Numbered from the stretch's first letter, positions 48,786 through 62,101 are shown. The stretch is DNA of 64,000 bases from Flaccisagitta enflata (GCA_965153355.1 OZ231126.1:52576001-52640000); one strand, 5' to 3'. Notes: generated by a model not told the origin, from the sequence alone. Made by a program: numbers and translations.

Positions 48786-48930
48786 AAAAGCGTTTTTTTG
48801 ACATTGCAAAATCGGCCTATAAGGTACATCGGAGTGTTGCTGCATGCTGCCCCTGCCCAACTGCGAATGACTAGTTATTTTCGTGTATCGCCATGTTTCC
48901 GGCCTGTCCTCCCTTACAAACCGAATCATT

Positions 48931-49533
48931 ATTACGCTGAGGAGAATACACTTTTTTTCATGCAGGGACCCAGAGGAGGGCCCAGATTTTATTTGATGTG
49001 CACTAATATCAAAAATTTTAGATCATAGCCATTCTAAACCTTCATCATATTGCACCTGAAAATGGTTCATCCTTAAGGGGATAGCAAAATCATTTTCTTC
49101 ACCTGATGCCAGATTCAGATTCCTTAAAAATATGTCAGATACTATATTTTCTTTTTTTTTTAAATTTTGTTTTTAAGCTGAAAAAATGCAAAAAACCTCC
49201 AAAAATAAGAGTTTTTAAAAAACTTTTTAAAGGTTTTTTTAAAGGTTTTCTGCATTTTTTTCAGCTTAAAAACAAAATTTAAAAAAAAGAAAATATAGTA
49301 TCGGACATAATCTTTTACAAGGAATCTGAAACTGCCATCAGTTTTGAGGAAAAATGATTTTGAAATTTTGGCCCTCTAAAGGATGAGCCATTTTTCAAGT
49401 GCAATATGATGAATGTTCAAGAACATCTATCGTCTTGAAATTTTTAGATTACATTAGTTGCATCAAAATAAAAAAAAACTGGGCCCTCCTCTGGATCCCT
49501 GCATGAAAAAAAGTGTATTCTCCTCAGCGTAAT
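48931..49533. mobile_element. Family D palindromic element D2
   Basis: The 603-bp foldback has tips ATTACGCTGAGGAGAATACA and TGTATTCTCCTCAGCGTAAT. It is flanked on both sides by CATT (48927-48930 and 49534-49537), a candidate 4-bp target duplication. Both arms carry GGGCCCAG/CTGGGCCC, CAGATTCAGATTCC and the poly-T centre. It has no coding capacity. Confidence 0.8.
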
Positions 49534-49935
<402 letters not shown>

Positions 49936-50241
49936 ATTAAAAGTGCCCTACCTCTCACCCTTTTGAGTTTTATATTGTTATTTTTGCTTGAATAGTTCTA
50001 AGGGTCAGTACAACGGACGGAGAAAGGTGATGCATTGATCAGTGGGAGCTGGGGTAGAAGGGAGAGGAGGAGGCGGAGAAGGAGAGTCGGGAGAGTGTTG
50101 ATGCAGGTTTAAAGGAACAGTCAGTGATGTGGGCTCTGTGGAGGCCTCCCTTGATAGTGAGGTTGGAGCCAGTGAGACGGGAAAGAAATGGCACTCAACG
50201 CAATGATCATCATCGCAAATACTAAAAAATTGTCGTAAAAG

Positions 50242-51015
50242 CGTCAGATGGTCAGCGGTACCCATTGCCCCAAAGTGTATGTTGGATAAGGAGGAGAGAG
50301 GGGCAGCGGCCCCAAGGAGGTTGATGACCTATGCTAGGCTAGGATTTGAGCATTGTGGCTAGGAAATAAGCCTCGAGGCTTGAATTTGAAGCTGGGATTA
50401 GCGCCATCTGGCTTAGATTTGAGCCTCTTGGCGAGGGTTGGAGACTTGAGGGTAGGATTCCAGCCTAAAGGCTGAAATTGGAGCTTGGAGGCTTGGATTG
50501 GAGCCTCAAGAGAAAGATTACAGTTTCAAAGCTAGGAGTGGCAAATAGGAGCCTCAAGGCCACAATTGGAGCCTCCATGCTGTAATTGGAACCTCAAGGC
50601 CGGGATTGGGGCCTTGAGAAAACAAGGCCGGATACACGGCTACCCCAGTCGCGTGCGGGTGGGCAGGGGCCATATTTGAGGTCAGTGGAGCATTTGGGCA
50701 GGAGCGGTATAGCCAAAAACCCCATAAACGCCGAAAAAGTAAAGTGTGATGGACCGACGGACGGACGGACGGACGGACGGACGGACGGACGGACGGACGG
50801 ACGGACGGACGGACGGACGGACGGACCGACAAAGCGGGGTGTAGAGTTGCGTAGCACGCGACTAAAAATTGGGGCCTCGAGGCTGGGTTGGGAGCCTCAA
50901 GGCTGGGATTGGTGCCAGGGAGGGGGGGGGGGGAAATAGAGCAGAAGGAAAAGAAGAAGGGGAAAACCCTGCATATGTGTGAATGCATAGGCCATTGGTC
51001 CCTTTGGGGCCGCTC
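50242..51015. mobile_element. Family B element B4 carrying A22
   Basis: The leader is GATGGTCAGCGGTACCCATTG, with GCCCCA paired to GGGGCAG. The left end GGGGCAGCGGCCCCAAGGAG with TGATGACCTATGC faces GCATAGGCCATTGGTCCC and TTTGGGGCCGCTCCC (right, to 51015). The minisatellite core is degenerate (GAGCCTCAAGGCTGGG). A22 is inserted near its right side. Confidence 0.75.
50619..50870 (-). mobile_element. Family A element, copy A22 (minus strand, nested in B4)
   Basis: Plus strand: AACAAGGCCGGATACACGGC, CCCCAGTCGCGTGCGGG (complement of tail decamer GCACGCGACT), GGGCAGGGGCCATATTTGAGG, and the (GACG)n core of about 18 units (50756-50827). It ends with the head complement GTTGCGTAGCACGCGACTAA. It is the best full-length minus-strand copy, with head AGTCGCGTGC and tail GCACGCGACT matching 10 of 10. 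Confidence 0.85.
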
Positions 51016-51182
51016 CCAAAAGCGCTGACAGAATTTTTTAATCTTCATTTCTTACCGTATTTCTTTTTATCTTTTATCTATTCATTCATTCTTTTATTAC
51101 CTTTCTATCTCTACTTGTTTCACTCTTATCTATTCAATTCATTCCTGTCATGCTCTCTTTCCTCCCCTTTCTACTTCTTTCT

Positions 51183-51802
<620 letters not shown>

Positions 51803-51919
51803 TGCAATGATGAATCGATGATCGATGGGTTTGAAGTGAGACCGCCGACGTGAAATTTAATCTAAATGCATTAGAACCATTAACATTTTCTCTCTATCCC
51901 TCTCGTGTTGATACTCTCC

Positions 51920-52012
51920 TTCTATGTCTGTCTGTGTGTCTGTCTGTCTGTCTGTGTGTCTGTCTTTCTGTGTGTCTGCCTGTCTGTCTGCCTGTCTGTG
52001 TGTCTGTCTTTG

Positions 52013-52048
<36 letters not shown>

Positions 52049-52128
52049 ACTCTGATATTAAGTGTGCATTTGTTTGTTTGTTCTTTGTTTGTTTTAGTCT
52101 CTCTGTCCCATTCTGTCTCTGTCGCTCT

Positions 52129-52168
<40 letters not shown>
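51920..52168 (+). repeat. (GTCT)n then (CT)n arrays
   Basis: GTCT/GTGT units at 51920-52050, a unique patch, then about 18 CT units at 52132-52168. Confidence 0.9.
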
Positions 52169-52169
<1 letters not shown>

Positions 52170-52592
52170 ATCACATTTAGAAATTGTTTTTTAAAGGGTT
52201 TTCTGGTCAATATTCGGCTCATTTCAGTGCTTTTATCAGGTTTAAAGAAAAACAAGAAAGAGCTTGTCTAAATTACCTAAATGGACCGCAACATTTCCGA
52301 GAATCAGCGTTTAAAAGCTCCCCGTGAGGATATGGCGACATGAGAGCGCCATTTAATGCAATCCGCGTTATAGAATGTCAGAAAAAGATAATGAATCTGC
52401 AAACCACAAGTCAACATTGAACTTATCCTTAAAGATCTTGTTATTTGTGTGACTCTCAACTCTGTGAGCTCTCAATCCAAGGGATTTTCCTCTTGAAAGG
52501 GTTCCATATCCCCCATATGTTGATTCTGACTAAACAAAATCGCTAAAAAGTGATATAATGAGTTCAATTTTTGTGTGTTTTTTCTCTTACAA
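52169..52592. other. No gene recognised
   Basis: Unique sequence. No credible frame or repeat seen. Confidence 0.35.
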
Positions 52593-52782
52593 GAAAACAA
52601 AGCTGGATAGTGGATACACGGCTACCCCAGTCGCGTGCGGGTTGCGGTGAGTAGTGATGAAGTTTTTTAATAAGAAGTTTGGGCAGGGGCAGTCACATCA
52701 AATTCGACCTCAGAACGTCTAATCATCCAACCGACAGACAGACTGACAGACATAATGGGTTATAGAGTCTAAAAAGCGCGTG
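52593..52782 (-). mobile_element. Family A element, copy A23 (degraded, minus strand)
   Basis: GGATACACGGCTACCCCAGT and AGTCGCGTGCGGG (tail) with a displaced GGGCAGGGGCAGTCACATC. The GACAGACAGAC core is short and the head is reduced to GAGTCTAAAAAGCGCGTG. Confidence 0.6.
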
Positions 52783-53099
52783 TGCATGTGGTAGGTGTGC
52801 AACCTTCGCAGTGGGGAGTAAGAAATTAGTTAAACGTAATGAAATGAGTCAAATGACAGAATGGACGGAAATTGTCACACAGTCAGTCGCGATCGATTAG
52901 GTAAAGGTATCAATGTAGAGAGTACCCGACAGCCGACCTACCGACTGACGAGAGAACGTACTACAGTTACCGTCCATACCGCGGTAGAAAACGTTAGCGA
53001 GCAGTTCTGTGATGCTCCCCTTGCTCAATGCACGGCCTTGTTTGTTGTAATTCCGTTCCTTCCCATAACATGATTAACATTCTCAAAATCAAATCAATG
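52783..53099. other. Possible A-tail fragment
   Basis: CCGACAGCCGACCTACCGAC near 52926 and CACGGCCTTGTTTG at about 53030 look like isolated family A core and tail words. A plus frame of 70 codons spans them and is unassigned. Confidence 0.3.
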
Positions 53100-53322
53100 T
53101 TCATTCATTCAATCATTCAATCATTCAATCATTCAATCATTCATTCAATCATTCATTCATTCATTCATTCATTCATTCATTCATTCATTCATTCATTCAT
53201 TCATTCATTCATTCATTCATTCATTCATTCATTCATTCATTTATTCATTCATTTATTCATTCATTCATTCATTCATTCATTCATTCATTCATTCATTCAT
53301 TCATTCATTCATTCATTCATCT
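53100..53322 (+). repeat. (ATTC)n tetranucleotide array
   Basis: About 55 CATT units with CAAT variants on the left. Confidence 0.95.
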
Positions 53323-53435
53323 AAATAAACTTTCATTCATTTATTCGTTTACTCCCATGTTTTTCTTCCTTTTTTTTCATTTCTATCTCCTTTTGTTTCT
53401 TTTTAGTTTCTTTCTTTGATTCTTTCTTCTTTTTT

Positions 53436-53520
53436 GGTCGCGACTCAATAAGAGGCTTTGATCATCCATCCGTTGATCTTTTGTTGCTCCATCCGTGTTG
53501 TGGTTGTACGTGTATGAGTT
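53436..53520 (+). mobile_element. Family A copy A24 (collapsed head, tail lost)
   Basis: The head has collapsed to GGTCGCGACTC (loop and one stem copy lost), followed by AATAAGAGGCTTTGATC and an ATCC core. Confidence 0.5.
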
Positions 53521-53663
53521 TTTGTCAGTTTAAAGGGGCGCGGAGCAGGCTGCAGCCCTGATCTTAGTGATTTTTTTCAGCGGGCCAGTCGGGCCCGCTC
53601 CCTTCAATTTTAGCGTGCCCGACAGAAAAACAGCGGGCCCGACATGTGACAGAACTACTGTCT

Positions 53664-53875
<212 letters not shown>

Positions 53876-54087
53876 AATAGAAGGAATGATAAAAGATGGT
53901 ATGGTTATGAAAGGAAAAGAATGTATTCACAACACAAGGAAGATCAAAGAAAAAAAGGAAAAGAAATTAAAAAAAAGGATAAGAAAAAAAGAGAAAAAAA
54001 TAAAAAAATAAAAAAATAAAAAAATGAGAATATGATAAAAAGATAAGAAAAGAAGAAAAGAGAAAAGAAGAAAAAGAAGAAGAAAAG

Positions 54088-54238
54088 CAAGGCCGGATAC
54101 ACGGCGAATACCAGTCGCAGACGGGTGGGTAGGGGCGGAAATGCGTGTTTTCACACTTTTAGACTCGAGCGTGACGGACCGATTGACCGACCAACCAACC
54201 AACCAACCGACGGACGGAGGGACAAAGTCTAAAAAATC
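54088..54238 (-). mobile_element. Family A element, copy A25 (minus strand, nested in C2)
   Basis: Plus strand: GCCGGATACACGGCGAATAC, CAGTCGCAGACGGGTGGG, GGGGCGGAAATGCG, CTCGAGCGTGACGG and a GACCGACCAACC core. The head has degraded to AGTCTAAAAA. It belongs to the A3/A15 subfamily. Confidence 0.7.
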
Positions 54239-54389
54239 ATTATCCCTACTTAAGCAATAACAAGAAATTCCAAGCATAATGAGAGCGGGCCCGTCGGGCC
54301 CGCAGCAAGAAAAACTTGCGGGCCCGACTGCCAAAATGCGGGCCTCGGGCCCGCGGGCCCGCTCTAAAATCAGGGCTGGCAGGCTGTAA

Positions 54390-54816
54390 TAGTCGCAAAA
54401 GGATTAGATGGTCAGCGGTACCTGTGCCCTGCCCAAGTAGCTAGTAGGTTGTGCTTGAAGTTGAAGGGGAAGCAGTGCAACTGCCCCGAAGAGGTGGATG
54501 ACCTATGCTTTCACATATATGGGTAATTTTCTCCTCCTCCTTCTCCTCCTGCTTCTTCTTCTTCCTACCCCCCCTCAAATCCTAGTCTCGAGGCCCAAAT
54601 CCCAGTCTTGAGGCCCAAATCTCAGTCTCAAGGCCCTTATCCCAGCCTCGAGGCCCAAATTCTAGCCTCAAGGCCCAAATCCTAGCCTGGAAGCCCAGAT
54701 CCAAGCCTTGAGACCAAAGTCCCAGCTTCGAGGTTGGAATCGGGGCGTCTGAGCTGGGACTTGTTATATGTGTGGAAGCATAGGTCATTGACCCCTTCAG
54801 GGCCGCTGCCCAAAAG
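54390..54816. mobile_element. Family B element B5
   Basis: It starts TAGTCGCAAAAGGATTAGATG and TGGTCAGCGGTACC. The left end is diverged (GCAGTGCAACTGCCCCGAAG, GATGACCTATGC). The minisatellite is on the opposite strand (GAGGCCCAAATCCCAGTCTC units, 54570-54720). The right end is GCATAGGTCATTGACCCC..GGGCCGCTGCCC. Confidence 0.7.
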
Positions 54817-54876
54817 GGGGTGGTACGCCCCCTGCCCACCTTTCCGCGACGATACAGTAACCCCGCGTTAGTAGTT

Positions 54877-55471
54877 TAACACCTGTCTAATATTTAGGCG
54901 GAAAAGGATTAGTTGAGTAATTACTAGGTGTAATGATTGCTGTCAAAAGTTGTATAACATCTCTAATAGAACTTAGGAGGTTTAATTCATAAACTTGGAA
55001 CATCAAATGCCATGGTCACGGCTTTCACAGTCCTAGGGTTGTCCTCAGATGGTGACTGCTAGTAAATTGTCAAGGGCTGGAATTGCAGAACTGAATTTTG
55101 TCTCCATCTCATTCAAGTTCATGTCATCTAACATTGCCCATACTAGGCGCCAAAAACTGAACACTTCCCCACCTTTTGATACTCTTCTTTGAAAATAGCT
55201 TCATATTTGCAATTTTTTGCCCCTCAAGGTGCTTTAAATGCAATGATGGGCATTTCCTGAAAACATAAACCTGGGAAAAATTGGTAACATTTTGACATTA
55301 GGGCATCATGGCTGATTTTAGTATCATAGAAATGAATATGAAATGAAATTGTTTACCACACAAAAATACCACTAATTAGCTATGTTCAGTGTAAATCTCA
55401 TGTTAATAGAGCTATATTTACTATTCAAACCATAGCTATACATTTGCCACCTAAATATCAGACAGATGTTA
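54877..55471. mobile_element. Family O TA-flanked element
   Basis: The tips TAACACCTGTCTAATATTTA and TAAATATCAGACAGATGTTA are imperfect inverted repeats that extend to GGCGG/CCACC. The body is unique sequence with a possible mirrored interior. There is no transposase. Confidence 0.65.
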
Positions 55472-55478
55472 ATTCCTA

Positions 55479-55518
<40 letters not shown>

Positions 55519-55654
55519 CTGATTTTCATGCCCGGGGCTTTCATACTCTGAAGATGGCCTCGAGGCTGGCTCATTTAGTCGGCCCCCCGTTGGAGGTCCC
55601 GCGCCTCGTTGCCCTTTTTTTTTGCTGTCTGCACATCATTCTCAGCAGTGCAAT

Positions 55655-55930
55655 ACTATGGGTATGTTTCTACCGACAGCAAAAACGCAATAGTTCCCGT
55701 TAAACGCATTTACATCGTGCACAAATATTCAAGAATTTCGACTGTCCCAAGAAGGAGTGCAGTGAGCCAAGTGAGTGAGCGAGCCCTTGAATGGAGGGAG
55801 CAAGCAAAGTGATTGTAGCAAAGTGGAGCAATGTGGAGTGAGTGAGCGGAGTGGATGGTGTGAGCGAACGAACATAGCGAGTGAACGAGTAGCCTGTTTA
55901 AAAACGCGATTGTCTGTGACTAGAAACACG
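55655..55930. mobile_element. Family M element M2
   Basis: It aligns with M1: GTTTCTACCGACAGC, AAAAACGCAATAGTTCCCG, TTCAAGAATTTCGACTGTCCC, GAGTGAGCGGAGTGGA and AAAAACGCGATTGTC..CTAGAAAC. Its right tip overlaps the head of A26. Confidence 0.65.
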
Positions 55931-56168
55931 CGGACATACGACTCTATACGTTGCTGCGTTGATTCGTTGGTCTATTGGCCCGTCAATATGTCGGTCAATT
56001 GGTCCGTCAGTCCGTCAGTTGGTAACATTTTTGGCCTGTTTTGTCTCTTTTGTCACCTGCTCAGCAACTCTTTAGGGTGAAATCGAAGTAGTAATCTCTG
56101 TTCCTTACCCCTGTCAACCTGCAATACTGCCCCTGCTCGCCCACTTATTGGCCATGTATCTAGCCTTG
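55926..56168 (+). mobile_element. Family A element, copy A26 (degraded)
   Basis: The head is CACGCGGACATACGACTCTA, then a GGTC/GGTT core, TCACCTGCTCAGCAACTC, CTGCCCCTGCTCGCCC and GCCATGTATCTAGCCTTG. The decamer is lost. Confidence 0.55.
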
Positions 56169-56274
56169 ATTAAGCCCAGTCGCCCGCGTCTGTAAGTCCA
56201 CGTTGGGCTTTTAACAACTAAACCCAGCCATCGTGCACCCGCTAATCATAGGAAATATCTCATAACACTCGTCG

Positions 56275-57480
56275 CTTAGTAAAAGGCAATTTCCACAATA
56301 ATCTAGACTGGCGAAAATTTAGTGTCTGAATTCATTAACATTGTTAAAAATGTTATAATTTCATAATGGTTGCACCTAGTAGCCTGAAATTTGAGCCACA
56401 TGCTTAAAATTTGATACTCTTTTAGATCATATCAAAAAAAATATTGTAATACTCGAAATGTGTTCAACTATGTTAATTTTTATCGTAATCAGATTAACAT
56501 AAGCGTAACAGGGTGTTAACAAATTACTCACTTCAAAAATCAATATCTTTAGCTAGAATTGACATTAAGGTCTGAAATTTTGCATGTAACTTGGGTTATG
56601 TCTGTACTAAAGGGGGAAAAAAGAAATTTTCTATAATACCTAAGATATTGCCCTTTAAAGTATAGAATACTTCTATATGTCAAAATCAGCTCTTCCTCAG
56701 GGATTGCAATTAAACAAAAATAACCTATAGTTGGGTAGGCTTAATGATTTTTTATGTCTATTTTATAGTAATTTTGAGTGTGACATCAGTGTGACGTAAA
56801 ACAAGGATCGCACATGGTCAGCGGTACCCGATGCCCTGCTTGGAGTGATTAGCTGAAGAATTAGAGTGAGAGCAGGGCAGCAGCCCCAAAGGGCCAATGA
56901 CCTGTAGAACACAGCAGTGAATTTCCAGATGTTCTGAGAGGGCATATTTGAGGCCTTGGTAGCAACTTTCCATGTTATTCAATAAGAATTTTGCATTTAT
57001 TCAATTTCTCGTCAATTTACCATCTTATTCAATAAGAATTTTACATTCTTCTCAATTCTCATTAATTTTCTATGTTATTCATTGGGAATCATGCAATTTT
57101 TCACTTTTTTGTGAATTTTCTATGTTATGCAATGGGAAGCTTGTATTTTGTCAATTTCCTATGTTATTCAATGGAAATTTGAGGCTTGAGAAGCTTCGAG
57201 GGGGGACATACGGACGGACGGAGGGACATTCACCCCTGTGTCCTACAGGACATTGGCCCTTAGGGGCCGCTGCCTAAAAAAGGGTGATTTTGGCTTTTTT
57301 TTTGCTTCATAGTCAATCAAAATTTTAAGTATGAAGGATACTAGCTATGCACTGGATCCTAGGTAATGTGTTACAATAGCTTCCATCATGAAAAAAAGTA
57401 TCAACATGATAAAAAATGTTTTTTTGCCTGTTACATCATGAATTTCAGCTGGGCCGGTTTATTGTGGAAATGAGCAAAAG
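56275..57480. mobile_element. Palindromic element P, split by B6
   Basis: GGCAATTTCCACAATAA (56288) faces TTATTGTGGAAATGAGC (57461). Weaker arm similarity continues inward (TCATAATGG / CCATCATGA). B6 interrupts it. Boundaries are approximate. Confidence 0.4.
56802..57280. mobile_element. Family B element B6 (GTCCTGTAGGAC type)
   Basis: The leader TGGTCAGCGGTACCCGATGC is nearly identical to B3. The left end AGGGCAGCAGCCCCAAAGGG with ACCTGTAGAACACAG faces CCTGTGTCCTACAGGACATT and AGGGGCCGCTGCC. The core is a diverged tandem containing TCAATTT..CTATGTTATTCAATGGGAA (56985-57180), not the GAGGCC unit. Confidence 0.75.
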
Positions 57481-57785
57481 TGGTTAGTCTCCAAGTCATA
57501 CAAGAGAATTACTTTTTCTCTTTTCCTAATTTTATTCAGAACAAAATTTAAGAGATTTTGTCACTGTAGTGTCAGTGAATGGAAATAATAAGCTGTTTTC
57601 GAACTATTTCCATTAGCCATGTCAAGCAAGTGCTTTGGTTATCCAGAGGCAAGACTTTAAAAACAAAAATTATATCTTAGTGATTTCAATGATCTCAGAT
57701 GAAGACAAAACAGGTGCAGGAGAAGCGTGTCATACGGGAGGAGAGGCAAGTCCCTAACCGGGGCGATACGCCTATCAAGATTCAA

Positions 57786-57950
<165 letters not shown>

Positions 57951-57964
57951 GTCCTTCTTCTCCT

Positions 57965-58335
57965 CCTCCTTCTCCTACATCCCCCCCCAGGCCTCGGGAC
58001 CCAAATCCCACCCTCAAAGCTCATATCCCAGCCCTGACCCCCAAATTCTAGCCTAGAAGCCCAAATTTCAGCATTGACACCCAAATTTTAGCCTGCAGGC
58101 CCAAATTTCAACCTCGAGTCCCAAATTCCTGGCTTGAATCCCAAATCTTAATCTCAAGACCCAAATCCTGTTCAATCCTGTTCATTTCTCAGCTTCCAGG
58201 CCCAAATCCCAACAGCATAGGTCATCGGCCCCTTCGGGGCCGCTGCCCCTCTCACCATCACACATCCACACACTTACAGGGGCAACGGGTACTGCTGACC
58301 ATCTAACACTTTTGCGACTAACACTTTTGCGACTA
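57965..58335 (-). mobile_element. Family B element B7 (minus strand)
   Basis: On the plus strand a CCCAAATCCC..GCCTAGAAGC minisatellite (57993-58200) is followed by GCATAGGTCATCGGCCCCTT, GGGGCCGCTGCCCC, CAGGGGCAACGGGTACTG and a doubled CTAACACTTTTGCGACTA. This is the reverse complement of the B1 leader. The minisatellite side has no clear second GGGCAGCGG end. A GTT array starts at the outer tip. Confidence 0.7.
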
Positions 58336-58338
58336 TTT

Positions 58339-58376
<38 letters not shown>

Positions 58377-58382
58377 ATTGTT

Positions 58383-58418
<36 letters not shown>

Positions 58419-58461
58419 ATTGTTGTTGTTGTTGTTGTTGTGGTTGTGGTTGTGGTTGTGG

Positions 58462-58505
<44 letters not shown>

Positions 58506-58507
58506 GC

Positions 58508-58566
<59 letters not shown>

Positions 58567-58570
58567 TTGA

Positions 58571-58667
<97 letters not shown>

Positions 58668-58680
58668 ATTCTGTTGTGTT
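58336..58680 (+). repeat. (GTT)n array
   Basis: About 110 GTT units with ATT, GTG and TTT variants, abutting B7. Confidence 0.95.
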
Positions 58681-58859
58681 TATTGTTGCCATGCAGTTGA
58701 TGTTGTTGCTGTTTGTTGTCGTTGTTGTTATCATCGATCTATGGCTTTTTACAGGCGCCAGGTTTGGTTTTATTGCTTAATTGCCAAACTGCCTGGAGGC
58801 TGACGCCAAGGACCCTTTTTTCTAATTAGACTGGTATGAGGAGCAGAAAAAAAAAGAGT

Positions 58860-59120
<261 letters not shown>

Positions 59121-59309
59121 AAGCAGTAAGTAAGAAAGAAAGAATGAAAGAAAGCAAGAAAGAAAGAAAGAAAAGCAGACACAAATGGCAGACGCAACGA
59201 TGGATGGGAAAAGAAGTTAACAAATTGGAGAGAACAGAAACCAAGAAGGATATCATGGGATACAGACTCAGAAGTATACAACTAAACAGGGACATCTACC
59301 TACATCTGT

Positions 59310-59358
59310 ATCTGTCTTTCTGTCTTTCTGTCTTTCTGTCTTTCTGTCTTTCTGTCTT

Positions 59359-59428
<70 letters not shown>
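59310..59428 (+). repeat. (TTTCTGTC)n then (CT)n
   Basis: About six TTTCTGTC 8-mers, (GTCT)n and about 30 CT units. Confidence 0.9.
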
Positions 59429-59430
<2 letters not shown>

Positions 59431-59651
59431 CACCATTTTTTCCCCTCTTCACATGGTAGGTATTAACCTGATGCCTGACTCATCAATTGAATGCTCGTAC
59501 GAGTAATTGCCCATTTAACGCTAAGCGATAGCTTGATTGATTTGCTAATTTCCTAATCGATCTTGTAATTCTGATTTTGTTTTCAGCTAGAAGAAAAATG
59601 ACATTGACCTATGTCACACAAGCTTTATTTTTCATCCATGAAAAGGTTTTT

Positions 59652-60027
59652 AGGCTCCAGACTACGTCTGTCAGAGTGCCTAGAAAAGCCAAAATTAAAC
59701 TTTGCTCTTCAAAAATATTTTTCCTTTGCAAAAATGCATTCAAATGAGCCATCGCGCGACTATCAAATCAATCAGGAACCATCTTTAGGGTGACTTTGAA
59801 GTTTCCATAGATCTGAATGAGAAAGATAAAATTTGCATCATGGAAAAATAGATTCCAATGATGATTCAATGCAAACTTCAACCTCACCCTAAAGATGGTT
59901 CCCAATTGATTTGAAAGTTGCGCGATGGCTCATTTGAAAGCATTTTTGCAAAGGAAAAATATTTTTGAGGAGCAAAGTATAATCTTGGCTTTTCTAGGCA
60001 CTCTGACAGACGTACTCCAGACTCTCT
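59652..60027. mobile_element. Foldback element Q
   Basis: A 376-bp palindrome: TACGTCTGTCAGAGTGCCTA faces TAGGCACTCTGACAGACGTA. Arms are about 165 bp, with a short central loop near 59810-59880. Both arms encode related peptides in opposite directions (plus KYFSFAKMHSNEPSRDYQIN, minus KYFSFAKMLSNEPSRNFQIN), as mirrored DNA. No larger ORF. Confidence 0.8.
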
Positions 60028-60195
60028 TTTCTGTGGAACTGAGTCTGTGATCAGTGATGCACGGCAATTGAAATGATAAGAGGTTGTGCAAAAATTTGGT
60101 ATGTACATCTTTGTGGTCCAGTCAGGGGACATTTGAAGTACATCCTGCCGACAAGTTCTACTAAATATTTTGTGTTCTACCTCCATTGTTTACAA

Positions 60196-60375
60196 ACAAG
60201 GCCGGATTCACGGCTAACCCAGTCACATGCGGGTGGGCAGGGGCTGTATTTGAGGTCAGTAGACTATTTGGGCTGAAGCGGTGAGGTTAAAGAATCAAAA
60301 AACACGAAAAGAGTAAAAGTGGGAAGGACTGACCAACCAACTGACGGAAGGACGGATGTACAAACAGAAGGAGCA
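60196..60375 (-). mobile_element. Family A element, copy A27 (minus strand, head lost)
   Basis: Plus strand: AACAAGGCCGGATTCACGGC, AGTCACATGCGGGTGGGCAG, GGGGCTGTATTTGAGG and a weak GACTGACCAACC core. The head hairpin is not present. It is the A22 subfamily. Confidence 0.7.
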
Positions 60376-60879
60376 ATTATATGGGATTAATTTTAACCAG
60401 TTAAAAACGGCAAAGAGCAGAAATCATGCTGTCTAAAATTTTGGTCCTAGCATTAAAACAATTGCAAAAAAAACAACGAAGAATCTATCATCATTTTCTA
60501 TTTGTCCATAAACGCTAACTTTTTAAAGACTACTGCAAACGGGCCTCTCCTGCCCTTTTTCAATTTCATTTAACAAAAATGTTACCGCCTATCCACTGAT
60601 GAACATAAAAAAATAGCTAACCGATATAATCAACCCTGACTCTAATCAACAAATATCTGTAATGATGTTTTTTGCACATTCCCCGAAATTTTGCCAATTT
60701 ATTATCATCCCGTTACTGTTTATTCTTTCTCGAATAATATCATGTAATCATCTTTTGCATTCGACTTGGAGTTGCTTTTTCAGGGGCTCTCAAAACCATC
60801 AGAAAGATTCTCACAAGAGTCGCCAGTTGCATCACAGAATTGGTTAATCATTGTTCCAATTGCTAATTACCAATCATCT
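60376..60879. other. No gene recognised
   Basis: Unique AT-rich DNA. A 61-codon plus frame at 60662 lacks motifs. Confidence 0.35.
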
Positions 60880-61015
60880 ATCGATCCACTGGTGTGTCAA
60901 TCCATCGCACCTTTCGGAGTTGAGAACTTAACGGCTTTATCTTCCCTGCCAATCATCAACGCTGCCCCTGCCCAACCGTACGCGACCAAGGAAGCCGATA
61001 ATCCGGCCTTGTTTG
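60880..61015 (+). mobile_element. Family A element, copy A28 (head lost)
   Basis: A weak ATCGATCCAC core, GCTGCCCCTGCCCAACC, GTACGCGACC (decamer variant) and GATAATCCGGCCTTGTT. Confidence 0.6.
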
Positions 61016-61350
61016 ATCAGGAAAAGTAGACGTAGTTCAAAAGGAAGATGAGGAAAGAAGAGTGAAGGGGAAGTAGAGTTGTTGAAAGATAGGAAAAGGA
61101 AGGAAAGAAGCCTGGAACGGGCAACAAGGGCAGAAATAGAGAGGGGAAAACCAGAGGAAATTTGCATTAGCATCGAGTTAAAGTAAAAAGGAAGAGCGAG
61201 AAGGAAAAAAAAAGGAAGGAGATAAAAAAAGAAGTGAGAGATTAGATCTCTAGAGATTTGAATTAAAGAGAGAAGAAAAAAGATTTTTTTGATAGAACAA
61301 GAAGTAGAATTAGGGGTTGGAATGGAAAAAGGGTAGGTGGGTACGTAAGA

Positions 61351-61454
<104 letters not shown>

Positions 61455-61502
61455 AGGCAAAGAATAAAACAGACCCTAGAAACAAAGAAAGCAGGCAGAT
61501 AG

Positions 61503-61640
61503 AGAACAAGTGACACGGAGTCATGATATTGTTGCGGACGGGTGGGATCATTTTTTTCCTTTCCACTCATGTTTACGGACGGATGGACGAACGGACAGAT
61601 AAAGCCTCTCTAAGAGGTGCATGTCCGCAACTAAAAAAAA
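61503..61640 (-). mobile_element. Family A element, copy A29 (AGTTGCGGAC head, minus strand)
   Basis: Minus-strand head AGTTGCGGACATGCACCTC and tail CCGTCCGCAAC. The head GTTGCGGAC and the tail GTCCGCAAC are complementary over 9 bp, with the T/A change on both. GTGACACGGAGTC on the plus strand beyond the tail matches A20. Confidence 0.7.
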
Positions 61641-61804
61641 GTAGGAAAGCCATTTAGCGAGCTCAAATTTGTTCACTTTAAGGAGTAGAAAAACTCCATT
61701 GGAATGGTTGGAGAGATAAAAAAAAAGAAACTAGAAAGAAAGAAAGTGAATGGGAAAGAAAGTGAGATCGAAAGAAAGTAGAAAATCGAACGCCGTAAAA
61801 GAGA

Positions 61805-61827
61805 GCAAAGCTAAAAAGAAAGAGAAA

Positions 61828-61859
<32 letters not shown>

Positions 61860-61861
61860 AG

Positions 61862-61892
<31 letters not shown>

Positions 61893-61904
61893 TAAAAGAA
61901 AGGA

Positions 61905-61968
<64 letters not shown>

Positions 61969-61972
61969 ACAA

Positions 61973-62020
<48 letters not shown>

Positions 62021-62024
62021 AATA

Positions 62025-62100
<76 letters not shown>

Positions 62101-62101
62101 A

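Larger units (their letters stand above)
48075..48905 (+). mobile_element. Family A element, copy A21 (AGTCGCT stem) split by B3
   Basis: The head AGTCGCT-tacta-AGCGACT is a perfect 7-bp stem with the seventh pair changed from G-C to T-A. CTTATAAGAGGGTGATTCC and a short GTCC core follow, then element B3, then a tail CTGCCCCTGCCCAACTGCG and TTTCGTGTATCGCC..CCGGCC at 48838-48905. The tail decamer is not clearly complementary to this head. Confidence 0.6.
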
